DNA of 64,000 bases from Saprospira grandis str. Lewin (GTDB lineage: Bacteria; Bacteroidota; Bacteroidia; Chitinophagales; Saprospiraceae): the NCBI RefSeq assembly GCF_000250635.1, contig NC_016940.1, forward strand, positions 2,280,001-2,344,000, read 5' to 3'. Shown here in pieces: positions 41,791-50,398 of the stretch. The stretch's first letter is position 1, and each line of letters opens with the position of its first letter. Below the pieces are notes generated by a model. The model was not told the origin of the DNA. It was given only the letters and a program-made list of their open reading frames with translations, and did not search any database. The translations under genes were made by a program, and so were the position numbers.

Positions 41791-43503
41791 ATGGCCATTT
41801 TGTTAGCGTATAAGGGCTTGACAATAGACTTTAAACAGGGCGATATGCCCGCTGTTCGAGCCGTGGACCAGCTGAGCTTTCAGTTGCGCTCTGGAGAGTT
41901 GTTGGGCATTGTCGGAGAATCAGGCTCTGGCAAATCAGTGAGCTGTTTGGCCGCACTACGACTGTTGGCCAGGCCAGCAGCACAGTATGTAGCCGGACAA
42001 ATTATTTATCGAAAAGGAGAGGAGGAGCTAGATCTTTTGCAACTGAAAGATGCCGAAATGCGGAAGATTCGAGGCCAGGAAATCGCCATGATTTTTCAGG
42101 AGCCCATGAGTTCTTTAAATCCCGTTCTTTCTTGTGGCGAACAATTGATAGAAGCGATCCCCAAAGAAGAAAAAAAGGAAGCCAAGGCCGCCAAAGCTCG
42201 AGCCTTGGCCCTATTGGAAAAAGTACGTTTGGATGATAGTGAACGCATTTTTTCAGCTTATCCACATCAATTATCTGGCGGCCAAAAACAACGCCTAATG
42301 ATAGCTATGGCTTTGGCCGGCCGCCCCAAGATCCTAATTGCCGATGAACCCACAACAGCCCTAGATGTCTCGGTCCAAAAGTCTATCTTGGCCCTGATTA
42401 AGCAGTTGCAAAAGGAGCTAGATATGGCCGTAATATTTGTTACGCATGATTTGGCCGTTCTAGCCGAAATTGCCGACCGAGTTCTGGTGATGTATCAGGC
42501 TAAACGAATGGAAGAAGGACCTATCTCAGAGATTTATGAATCTCCCAAATCACCTTATACAAGAAGCCTACTGGCCTGCCACCCGCCCCTAGATAGTTGG
42601 CTCAGCCGCTTGCCTACTGTGGCCGATTTTATGGGAGAACCCCCCAAATATAGCTCGGCCAAAGCCGCCCGAAAAGCACTCGCTAAACCAGCCCCTACTT
42701 ATGAAGTACCTAAGGTTCAGCCGCTTTTGGAGGTGGAAAACCTAAGGACCTATTTCCCTAAGCAACGAACTTTCTTTGGCCGTACCAAAAGCTACCTTAA
42801 AGCCGTTGATGGAGTGTCCTTTGCTTTGTATCCCGGCGAGGTCTTGGGCTTGGTCGGGGAGTCGGGCTCTGGAAAAACTACCCTGGGCCGCAGTTTGCTG
42901 CGCCTACAAGATTGCCAAGCCGATAAGCTTTGCTTTGATGGGCAAGATCTCCGAACACTCTCGCCTAAAAAGTTGCGTCAGCTGCGCCCACAAATGCAAA
43001 TCATTTTTCAAGATCCCCTAGCCGCACTCAATCCCAGACAAAAAATTGGAGCCGCCATTGAAGAACCCATGCGTATGCACGGCATTTTGTCCTCTAAACG
43101 AGAACGCCGAAAACGCGTGGAGGAACTGCTGGAACAAGTCGGACTTTCTGCCGATCAATATAACCGATACCCCCATGAGTTTTCTGGTGGACAGCGCCAA
43201 CGAATCTGTATCGCTCGGGCTTTGGCCCTGCAACCCCGCCTGATTGTTTGCGATGAGTCGGTGTCTGCCCTAGATGTCTCGGTGCAGGCACAGGTCCTCA
43301 ATTTATTGCTGGACCTAAAAGAACAGTACCAATTGAGCTATATCTTTATCTCTCATGACCTCTCTGTGGTCAAGTTTATGGCCGACCGCCTGCTCGTTAT
43401 GCAAAACGGAAAAATTGTAGAATCAGGCAGTAGTCGACAAATTTATGAAAACCCCCAAGAAGCTTATACCCAAGAACTCATTGCTGCCATCCCCAAAGGT
43501 TAG
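41791..43503 (+). CDS. Oligopeptide-type ABC transporter, two ATPase domains fused
   Basis: 570 residues with two full nucleotide-binding domains. Walker A GESGSGKS at about 42-49 and GESGSGKT at about 355; signatures LSGGQKQR and FSGGQRQR; Walker B LIADEPT and VCDESVSALD. It corresponds to DppD plus DppF fused, as in YejF and GsiA. It would energise peptide or nickel uptake, but no permease or binding protein gene is adjacent, so the partners lie elsewhere. A gene of unknown function follows 14 bases later. Confidence 0.95.
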   Translation: MAILLAYKGLTIDFKQGDMPAVRAVDQLSFQLRSGELLGIVGESGSGKSVSCLAALRLLARPAAQYVAGQIIYRKGEEELDLLQLKDAEMRKIRGQEIAMIFQEPMSSLNPVLSCGEQLIEAIPKEEKKEAKAAKARALALLEKVRLDDSERIFSAYPHQLSGGQKQRLMIAMALAGRPKILIADEPTTALDVSVQKSILALIKQLQKELDMAVIFVTHDLAVLAEIADRVLVMYQAKRMEEGPISEIYESPKSPYTRSLLACHPPLDSWLSRLPTVADFMGEPPKYSSAKAARKALAKPAPTYEVPKVQPLLEVENLRTYFPKQRTFFGRTKSYLKAVDGVSFALYPGEVLGLVGESGSGKTTLGRSLLRLQDCQADKLCFDGQDLRTLSPKKLRQLRPQMQIIFQDPLAALNPRQKIGAAIEEPMRMHGILSSKRERRKRVEELLEQVGLSADQYNRYPHEFSGGQRQRICIARALALQPRLIVCDESVSALDVSVQAQVLNLLLDLKEQYQLSYIFISHDLSVVKFMADRLLVMQNGKIVESGSSRQIYENPQEAYTQELIAAIPKG

Positions 43504-43517
43504 CTAAACCCTTATCA

Positions 43518-44699
43518 ATGATAAAACTAATCGAGCAATGGCCTTACCCCCCTAAGGCAATTAAGTCCAAATTACACGCATGGGCCTATTGCTTAACCGA
43601 TGACAAAAATTGGCAACTCAGTCAGGAGTTTGTAGATGCAGCCTCTGGACTGACTGTACTTCTGTTGCAGGCTCGAAGGCGATACCGCCTCAATGAAAAA
43701 GGAGAGGGCTATAGCCTACCCAATAAGGTCTTTTTGCTAGACCAAAAGCCTACTCGCTTATTAGCACCCAAGGATTGGCGCCCCCGCTTTGAGTATAAAC
43801 GCAAAGAATGGCAAGACCCTAAAGGCATTTTCCTTTTGCAAGTAGAAAGAATTTGGTCCGAGACCGGCGACTATTATGAGGAAAAACTCTTTAAAACCGA
43901 AAATATGCAGTTGCTCATGCAACGCCAACGCCTCGCTTTTGAAGAAAAAGAAGCCGAAAGCCTTTTGCTCAAACAACTCCGAAAAGAACGAAGCCTAAAA
44001 AATAACCCCCAAAGCCTTAGTTTGACCGAACTGAGCCAGCTGCAGGCCCAAAAAATGAAGGAAAGTCCATGCTTACTCTTACTTAGCTATGTCGATGAGG
44101 AAAATAAAATCTTCCGACTTTGGTCAAAATATGCCAGCCTAGAATTAAAAGACGAAGATGGCCAACTCTGCCAAAAATTTGACAGCCTAGAGGATTTTTG
44201 GTGGTTCTGGAATGCCGCCGGCCTCTTTTTTCTCTATTATCGCCCCTGCCATCATTGCCTAGACCATATCGAACGCCCCCTCTTCCTCTGCCAATGGATT
44301 GTCCAATTAGGTAACCAATTGCGCCAAAGCCAAAACCTAAACAGTAGCGACTATTTCCTGCTCCAACAATGGGAAAATCTCTGCTTCGACCCCAGCCTTT
44401 CAAGCGGCTGCTTCAAGCAGTTTTGCCCAATTTGCCAACAAGCCCTGCCCTATAATCCCCGCTACCCCAAAAGGATCTGCAAAAACTGCCAAGCCAAAGC
44501 CCAAAATGAAGCCGGCCAAAGCCTCCGCTTCTACAATCAAGGCCTAAATAAAGGCTTGGTCCTCGAAACCCTCGGCCCAAAAGGCAAAGTCCTCAAAAAA
44601 GACCAAGGCCGTAGCCAATATTATTGCTATATCAATAAACAACTTTGCCTCATCCATGAAGGCCGCTTCGGAGGCATCCTCCTGCGTTTAGTCGATTGA
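43518..44699 (+). CDS. Hypothetical protein with cysteine pairs (zinc-ribbon-like)
   Basis: 393 residues, no signal. Rich in Leu, Gln, Trp and charged residues. Cysteine pairs at about 250-253 (CHHC) and a zinc-ribbon-like CPIC...CKNC at about 305-330. No known family. The 14-base gap suggests co-transcription with the ABC ATPase, but I see no functional link. Confidence 0.72.
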   Translation: MIKLIEQWPYPPKAIKSKLHAWAYCLTDDKNWQLSQEFVDAASGLTVLLLQARRRYRLNEKGEGYSLPNKVFLLDQKPTRLLAPKDWRPRFEYKRKEWQDPKGIFLLQVERIWSETGDYYEEKLFKTENMQLLMQRQRLAFEEKEAESLLLKQLRKERSLKNNPQSLSLTELSQLQAQKMKESPCLLLLSYVDEENKIFRLWSKYASLELKDEDGQLCQKFDSLEDFWWFWNAAGLFFLYYRPCHHCLDHIERPLFLCQWIVQLGNQLRQSQNLNSSDYFLLQQWENLCFDPSLSSGCFKQFCPICQQALPYNPRYPKRICKNCQAKAQNEAGQSLRFYNQGLNKGLVLETLGPKGKVLKKDQGRSQYYCYINKQLCLIHEGRFGGILLRLVD

Positions 44700-44710
44700 T
44701 TTTTTGCTGT

Positions 44711-44846
44711 TTTTGGGGCCCGCGGCCGGCTAGGCTTCGCCTAGCTCGGCCGCCGCTATGCTGCGGGGCTCGCAAGCCTGCTCGGCCCTGCGCGGGCTTC
44801 GCCCGCTGGGTCTGGCCTGCGGCCACCCACTCCGCAGCGCTGGGCC
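44711..44846 (+). repeat. Intergenic structured element, copy 14 (+)
   Basis: C-type: GGGGCCCGC head, hairpin GGCCGGCTAGGC-ttc-GCCTAGCTCGGCC, GCCGCTATGCTGCGGG, the core variant GCAAGCCTGCTCGGCCC, hairpin 1 GCGGGC-ttc-GCCCGC, hairpin 2 TGGCC-tgc-GGCCA, end CCGCAGCGCTGGGCC. Confidence 0.87.
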
Positions 44847-45005
44847 AAATAACGCCTGGCCGAAATAGAAAACTTGAGCAAAGGGAGAAAAAAATTAGGT
44901 AGAATCAAAAAACAATTAATATATTGCCAGCCGCAGTTAACTAACTGAAAATAAAAAAGTTACGTCAATTGCCTAATCGATTGAGAATTAATAAATTAGC
45001 ATAAA

Positions 45006-45542
45006 TTGAAGAGCTATATCGTTTTTCTAAGAGGAATCAATGTCGGCGGCAAACGCAAATTGCCCATGAAGTCGCTCCAAAGCTGGCTAGCCGAAAGCGG
45101 AGACTACCAAGCCGTAAAAAGCTACCTGCAAACCGGTAATGTTTTGCTCAAAACAACAGCAACCTCCCCCAAAGCATTAGAAGACCAACTAGAAAAATTG
45201 CTCCAAAGCAAAATGCAAGATGCTCCCACGGTCTTGGCCCGAACCGTAGAAGATTATATTTCTGCCATAGAAAATCGGCCATTTCAAGAGCAGGCCTTAG
45301 AAAAATCTTATCTTTGTCTTCTCAAATCTGCTGATTATCAAGGCCAGCAAAAGCCCAGCGATGAAGTAGAAAAATGGGAGTGGCGAAAAGGAATGTTATT
45401 TCTCTATTACCCCAATGGCTACGGCCGCTCAAAACGAGCCAACAACTATTGGGAACGACAACTAAAAATGCCCTGTAGTAGCCGCAACTATAAAACTTGT
45501 CTACATTTACTCGCCTTAGCCAAAAGCACCTATGTTGATTAG
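45006..45542 (+). CDS. DUF1697 family protein
   Basis: 178 residues. The family normally begins with (M)xxYIxxLRGINVGGKxxxPMxxL, and here the frame gives KSYIVFLRGINVGGKRKLPMKSL right after a TTG at 45006, with no upstream ATG in frame, so TTG is the likely start. Function of DUF1697 unknown. Its last 11 bases overlap the methyltransferase gene, implying coupled translation. Confidence 0.88.
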   Translation: MKSYIVFLRGINVGGKRKLPMKSLQSWLAESGDYQAVKSYLQTGNVLLKTTATSPKALEDQLEKLLQSKMQDAPTVLARTVEDYISAIENRPFQEQALEKSYLCLLKSADYQGQQKPSDEVEKWEWRKGMLFLYYPNGYGRSKRANNYWERQLKMPCSSRNYKTCLHLLALAKSTYVD

Positions 45543-47424
45543 CAAACAAGAGTTGAGTTCTTCCCTTGGCGTCTGTAACTCAACCATTAGCAACTGGATT
45601 AGAACCGGCCTGCTACCCGATTACCAAAAAGGCCAAGAAGGATATAGCCCCAGAACGATAGAGGATATCATGAGCCAGATACAAGCCACAAACAAACTGA
45701 AAAGTAGAGTGAACCGCAGCCATAAACATGAATTGCAAATCGTAACCGGAACCCTAAGCTATGCCGAAAGTAAGCTTTTGGTCGAATGGCTACTCCAACT
45801 CTCCGAACGCCACCAGCTTTCGGTAGATGCACTCATGTGTTGCCTCTCTATTAAGGCCCTTGATGATGCTCAACTCATTAAAATGGATTGGGCCAATAGC
45901 CAACTCAGCTCTAGCTCAGATGAGTTTACGCTCTTCCTGCAAACTTGGCTAGATGAACAAGGCCTACCCCAAGATTTAGAACCCCTCCAAAGAGATCTGC
46001 TCGGCCTAACTGTGCCCGAAAAAGAACCCGATTTTATGGGGGTGATCTACGAATCTATGCGCAGCCTGAGCGAAAAAGCTAAGCTGGGCGCTTTCTTTAC
46101 CCCCGCCGAATTGGTCGAGGATATTGTACTGCCCGCTACCGCTTCTGTGCTCGACCCCTGTAGCGGAACCGGAACTATTTTACTCCATGTCTTGGACCGT
46201 GCACACGCTCCCTCTCTTATTCACCTCCGAGATGTAGATAGCCTCGCTCTCCGCATCGCTAAGGTCAATTTTGCCCTCTTTTTTCAACGTATCGACGAGC
46301 TGGTCCATACCGAAGTAATGGATGTGCTAGAGGAACAACCCCAAGAACGATTCGATTATATTATTACGAATCCTCCCTGGGGCGCCAAATTGGACAAAAA
46401 ACGCAAGAAGGAGTTACGCAAAACCTATCCCGAACTCAAAAGCCCAGAGTCGTTCAGTATCGCAGTCTTCAATGCCTTAGGCAAACTCAAAAGAGGCAGC
46501 CAAACCGGTAGCCGCCAAAATAGCCGCCTGATTTTTATCCTGCCCGAGTCCCTACTCTATGTAGATGCCCACAAAGGCATCCGAGAAATTCTCTTTGAAC
46601 GCCAATACAAAATTGCTATCCGCTTTTTTGGAAAAGCCTTTAAAGGGGTGATGTCTAGCGTGATTCGACTAGAACTCCAAAGAGGAAAACGCCAACTCCA
46701 ACTCGAAAGAGAGGGCCAGTCTATGGAAATCCCCTTTGAGCTATTGGCCCAAAATTATTTCCGCCCCCCAGCCCTAGAAACTAAGGCCGAACTCCAAATT
46801 CTTCAAAAGATTCTGGACCGCCCTTCTTTTACCCTGGCCCAAGGCGATAGCACTTTTGGCCTCGGTATCGTTACCGGAAATAATAAGGCGCACCTCAAAA
46901 ATGAACCGGCCCCAGGCCTAGAACCTATTTATACGGGCAAAGAGTTACAACCCTTCGCCTTTGATGCCCCCCGCAAGTTCATCCGATTTGAACCCGCAAA
47001 ACTACAACAGGTGGCCCCTCTGCAGCTCTATCGCCAACCCAAAATTTGCTACCGCTTTATTTCTAAAGAACTTAAGGTAGTGGCCGATTTTAAAGGCAGC
47101 TTGCTGCTCAATAGTATCAATTTTATTGTGCCCGACCGCAGGCTGTCTATTAAGGCCCTTTGCGCCTTTCTCAACTCGCCTGTGGCTAGCTTTCTCTATC
47201 AACGACTCTTTAATTCCATCAAGGTTTTGCGCCGCCAAATTGAGCATTTTCCAATCCCGCAAGCCTTTAAGGAGTATAGCCCAGCCCTAGAAAATCTGCA
47301 CGATTGGCAGGTGGAAGGCAATGAAGGCCGCTGGGAACTACATGTACTCACCGCCAAAATGTACGGCCTAGACGATCTAGAAACAGAAGTCCTCTGGAAA
47401 ACTATGGGCGGAGAAGATCTTTAA
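45532..47424 (+). CDS. N6-adenine DNA methyltransferase with N-terminal MerR-like HTH (orphan)
   Basis: 630 residues. Residues about 1-40 look like a MerR-type helix-turn-helix (ISKQELSSSLGVCNSTISNWIRTGLLPDY). The SAM site LDPCSGTGT is at about 205 and the catalytic NPPW at about 281, followed by FILPESLLYV. The C-terminal 200 residues (GIVTGNN..., YTGKELQPF, LNSINFIVP..., LNSPVASFLYQ) resemble a TaqI-like target recognition domain. No nuclease domain or adjacent restriction gene, so it is an orphan methyltransferase, perhaps regulatory. Confidence 0.88.
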   Translation: MLISKQELSSSLGVCNSTISNWIRTGLLPDYQKGQEGYSPRTIEDIMSQIQATNKLKSRVNRSHKHELQIVTGTLSYAESKLLVEWLLQLSERHQLSVDALMCCLSIKALDDAQLIKMDWANSQLSSSSDEFTLFLQTWLDEQGLPQDLEPLQRDLLGLTVPEKEPDFMGVIYESMRSLSEKAKLGAFFTPAELVEDIVLPATASVLDPCSGTGTILLHVLDRAHAPSLIHLRDVDSLALRIAKVNFALFFQRIDELVHTEVMDVLEEQPQERFDYIITNPPWGAKLDKKRKKELRKTYPELKSPESFSIAVFNALGKLKRGSQTGSRQNSRLIFILPESLLYVDAHKGIREILFERQYKIAIRFFGKAFKGVMSSVIRLELQRGKRQLQLEREGQSMEIPFELLAQNYFRPPALETKAELQILQKILDRPSFTLAQGDSTFGLGIVTGNNKAHLKNEPAPGLEPIYTGKELQPFAFDAPRKFIRFEPAKLQQVAPLQLYRQPKICYRFISKELKVVADFKGSLLLNSINFIVPDRRLSIKALCAFLNSPVASFLYQRLFNSIKVLRRQIEHFPIPQAFKEYSPALENLHDWQVEGNEGRWELHVLTAKMYGLDDLETEVLWKTMGGEDL

Positions 47425-47426
47425 GC

Positions 47427-47626
47427 TTTTTTGGGGCTGCCCCGCCTTTTAGGCGGGTCGGGCTGGATACTCCCGTTGGTCGTCGAACTGGCGCCCCTTT
47501 AGGGGCTGGTTGTCGCAGCTCGCAGGTCTGCTCGGCCCTGCAGCGGCTGCGCCGCTTTGGTCTGCCGCCTTCGGCGGCCCTGCTGTCCATCCCTCAGCCT
47601 GCGGCGGCTTTGCCGCCTGTAGGACC
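47427..47626 (+). repeat. Intergenic structured element, copy 15 (+)
   Basis: B-type: TTTTTTGGGGCTGC, CCCGCC-tttta-GGCGGG, TCGGGCTGGATACTCCC, a GGCGCC...GGGGC loop region like copy 6, core, hairpin 1 AGCGGC-tgc-GCCGCT, hairpin 2 TGCCGCC-ttc-GGCGGC, CCATCCCTCAGCC with GGCGGC-ttt-GCCGCC. It starts 2 bases after the methyltransferase stop. Confidence 0.86.
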
Positions 47627-47627
47627 T

Positions 47628-47664
47628 AAAAAAGGGCCTCGCTATATCTAGCGAGGCCCTTTTG
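47628..47664. terminator. Bidirectional terminator between the methyltransferase and DUF4290 genes
   Basis: AAAAGGGCCTCGCTA / TAGCGAGGCCCTTTT with the loop TATC, A and T runs on both sides. Lies between converging genes. Confidence 0.92.
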
Positions 47665-47671
47665 CTTTGCC

Positions 47672-48301
47672 CTAACGGCGGTTGTTATACTGCCGCTTTT
47701 TTTGGTAATTATTATTCTTCTTATAATAATTGTTGCGTCGATATTTAGGCTTGAGAAAGTCTAAGTAGACCTTGGGCGAAATGCTTAGCTCTCCTTTGCT
47801 CAAACGATGCAGCTCATCGGCAATGAGCTCATTGGTGGCATGCCCCTGATTAAATTTATTATAGGCCTGCTTCATAAAGGCGGCAATGATACGAGTAAAA
47901 TCAGCCTTTTTATCCTCATCCTCCATGGCAATTGCTTTCTCAATCATCTGCGGAATGCCCCGGCCATATTGGCGATAACGGAGATTGTTTTCGGGGTAGG
48001 GGATAGCATCGGGCTTGATTTTTTCCTTTTTGCGAGGGACCTCCTCGGGAATATCAACCTCTAGCTCATAATTGCAAATTTGCAAAATATGCGACCAAAT
48101 TTTGATGCGGTAATCTTCGGTGCTTCTTTGTGGGTCGGGATACATATTGGTAATCAACTTGACAATATGTTCTATAGCGGCCTGTCGTTCTTCTGCATCT
48201 TCAATGGCTTTGGTATGAAGAATCATGGCTTGCATATTTCGGCCAAACTCACGCACGAGAATGGGCTCTTTTTCAGTATGATAAGTAGATGGATGTTGCA
48301 T
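47672..48301 (-). CDS. DUF4290 family protein
   Basis: 209 residues from the ATG at 48301 (MQHPSTYHTEKEPILVREFG). The frame stays open upstream to 48529 only because it runs into repeat copy 16, so that extension is rejected. Helical body; C-terminal Lys/Asn/Tyr/Arg-rich tail (RRNNYYKKNNNYQKKRQ) suitable for nucleic-acid contact. DUF4290 has no known function. Confidence 0.85.
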   Translation of the reverse strand: MQHPSTYHTEKEPILVREFGRNMQAMILHTKAIEDAEERQAAIEHIVKLITNMYPDPQRSTEDYRIKIWSHILQICNYELEVDIPEEVPRKKEKIKPDAIPYPENNLRYRQYGRGIPQMIEKAIAMEDEDKKADFTRIIAAFMKQAYNKFNQGHATNELIADELHRLSKGELSISPKVYLDFLKPKYRRNNYYKKNNNYQKKRQYNNRR

Positions 48302-48360
48302 AAATAGTGTTCTGTGTACAAAGGAATGCAAGGGGCCAAATTGGTCCTTTGCGGTAGTAT

Positions 48361-48534
48361 GGGGCGGCGAAGCCGCCACGGCCGTTAGGCCGAACGGACT
48401 AGCGATCTGTAGCAGGGCCGCCGCAGGCGGCAGACCTAGGCGCCAAAGGCGCCGCAGGGCCGAGCAGACCTGCGAGCTGCGAAAGGTAGCGCCCGCAGCC
48501 CCAAAAAAAAGGGCTGCGGGAGGCCCCAAAAAAG
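48361..48534 (-). repeat. Intergenic structured element, copy 16 (-)
   Basis: On the minus strand: GGGGCCTCCCGCAGCCC with an A/T-run loop and a second GGGGCTGCGGG, CGCTACCTTTCGCAG, core, hairpin 1 GGCGCC-ttt-GGCGCC, hairpin 2 TGCCGCC-tgc-GGCGG, then an altered end ACAGATCGCTAGTCC and an extra GGCCTAACGGCC. It starts 4 bases after the glmS stop. Confidence 0.84.
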
Positions 48535-48538
48535 GAGA

Positions 48539-50395
48539 CTATTCTACAGTAACAGATTTGGCAAGATTACGGGGCTGGTCTACATTACAGTCGCGCAAAA
48601 TGGCAATATGATAAGCCAGCAACTGCAAGGGGATAACAGAAAGTAGGGGAGAGAGTGGCTCCTCGGTATCTGGAATTTCGATGGCATAATCGACCAATTT
48701 CTCAATGGCCTGATCGCCTTCCTTGATAATGGCGATGACCTTCCCTTTGCGGGCCTTGACTTCCTGAATATTGCTAATGACCTTTTCGCGGGTGCTATCA
48801 TTGGAGGCCACCACGATCACGGGCATATTTTCATCGATAAGGGCGATAGGACCGTGCTTCATTTCGGCTGCGGGATAGCCCTCTGCGTGAATATAAGAAA
48901 TTTCTTTGAGTTTGAGTGCGCCTTCTAGGGCCACGGGGAAATTATAGCCACGGCCTAGGTAGAGGGCATTATTGGCATCCTTAATTTCCTGGGCCACATA
49001 CTTGATTTTGGCGTCATTTTGCAGCAGGCTTTCCACTTTTGCAGGAATATTTTCTAGCTCATTGAGGAGCTGGAAAAAGTAAGAGCTAGAGATGGTGCCC
49101 TTTTTGCGGGCTAGCTGTAGGGCCATCAAAGTAAGCAGCACCAATTGGCCCGTAAAGGCCTTGGTAGAAGCCACGCCAATTTCTGGACCAGCATGAATAT
49201 AAGAGCCAGCATCCGTCATTCGGGCAATAGAGGAGCCCACCACATTGCAAATACCGTAGAGCAGGGCATCGCGGTCGCGGGCCAATTCTAGAGCGGCAAT
49301 GGTATCGGCGGTTTCTCCAGATTGAGAGATGGCCAAAACGATATCATTATTTTTGATAATCGGGTTACGGTAGCGGAACTCCGAAGCGTATTCTACTTCT
49401 GTAGGAATACGAGCTAGGTCTTCAAAAAGGTGTTCGCCAATCAGGCCGGCAATCCAAGAGGTGCCACAGGCGGCAATAATAATGCGATCGGCATTCAAAA
49501 AGCGGTTTTCAAACTCATTGATTCCCCCCAAAGTAATAATGCCTTGTTTGGCATTGATGCGCCCACGCATAGCATCGGCAATAGTTTTGGGTTGTTGGTA
49601 AATCTCTTTGAGCATATAGTGGTCAAAACCGCCCTTCTCGATGGTGTCAATTTCCATTTCGAGATATTGGATAAAAGGCGTTTGGATCTCATCGCCAATG
49701 TTTTTAATCACAAACTCGCCATTATCGCGAGCAATTAGGATTTCCTCATCATTGAGATAAACCACATTCTTGGTATACTCTACAATTGGAGACGCATCAG
49801 AGGCGATAAAAAACTCGCCAGATTCGCCCAAGCCGAGCACCATCGGGCTACCTTTTCGGGCGGCAATAATGCGGTCGGGAGCTGTTTTATCAATAATCAC
49901 AATCGCATAAGCGCCAATGACTCGGCTAAGCGACATTCTTACGGCCTCTTCAATAGAAACGGCCTCTTTTTTCTGAATCTCTTCAATGAGATGAATCAAG
50001 ACCTCTGTATCGGTTTCCGACTCAAACTCATGCCCTTCTTTTTCTAGGGCCATCCGAAGGCTATCGTAGTTTTCGATAATTCCATTATGAATAATAGCCA
50101 GTTGCTTGTTGCCCGAAATATGAGGGTGCGCATTGATGTGGTTGGGTGCGCCATGCGTTGCCCAGCGAGTATGTCCAATACCAATATTGGCTTGGGTGCT
50201 TTTTCCGGTAGAAAAATCAAGCAATTCCTTGACCTTTCCCTGCCGTTTATAAACCTTAATCTCTGTTTCCCCCTCGGCAGGATTAAAAAGTGCCACGCCG
50301 GCACTATCATAGCCACGGTACTCTAGGCGCTGAAGCCCTTTAATAAGGATAGGGAAAGCCTGACGCTCTCCAATGTAGGCAACAATTCCACACAT
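48539..50395 (-). CDS. glmS: Glutamine-fructose-6-phosphate aminotransferase (isomerising)
   Basis: 618 residues, normal length. It makes glucosamine-6-phosphate for peptidoglycan and lipopolysaccharide. N-terminal glutaminase with Cys2 (MCGIVAYIG), then two SIS domains and the C-terminal PRNLAKSVTVE. Its start lies 3 bases from the stop of the DUF4270 gene, so the two are probably one transcript. I see no glmS ribozyme upstream. Confidence 0.97.
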   Translation of the reverse strand: MCGIVAYIGERQAFPILIKGLQRLEYRGYDSAGVALFNPAEGETEIKVYKRQGKVKELLDFSTGKSTQANIGIGHTRWATHGAPNHINAHPHISGNKQLAIIHNGIIENYDSLRMALEKEGHEFESETDTEVLIHLIEEIQKKEAVSIEEAVRMSLSRVIGAYAIVIIDKTAPDRIIAARKGSPMVLGLGESGEFFIASDASPIVEYTKNVVYLNDEEILIARDNGEFVIKNIGDEIQTPFIQYLEMEIDTIEKGGFDHYMLKEIYQQPKTIADAMRGRINAKQGIITLGGINEFENRFLNADRIIIAACGTSWIAGLIGEHLFEDLARIPTEVEYASEFRYRNPIIKNNDIVLAISQSGETADTIAALELARDRDALLYGICNVVGSSIARMTDAGSYIHAGPEIGVASTKAFTGQLVLLTLMALQLARKKGTISSSYFFQLLNELENIPAKVESLLQNDAKIKYVAQEIKDANNALYLGRGYNFPVALEGALKLKEISYIHAEGYPAAEMKHGPIALIDENMPVIVVASNDSTREKVISNIQEVKARKGKVIAIIKEGDQAIEKLVDYAIEIPDTEEPLSPLLSVIPLQLLAYHIAILRDCNVDQPRNLAKSVTVE

Positions 50396-50398
50396 AAT

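Noticed and set aside
48302-48529. N-terminal extension of the DUF4290 frame
   Set aside because: The extra 76 residues translate repeat copy 16; the family starts at the ATG at 48301.
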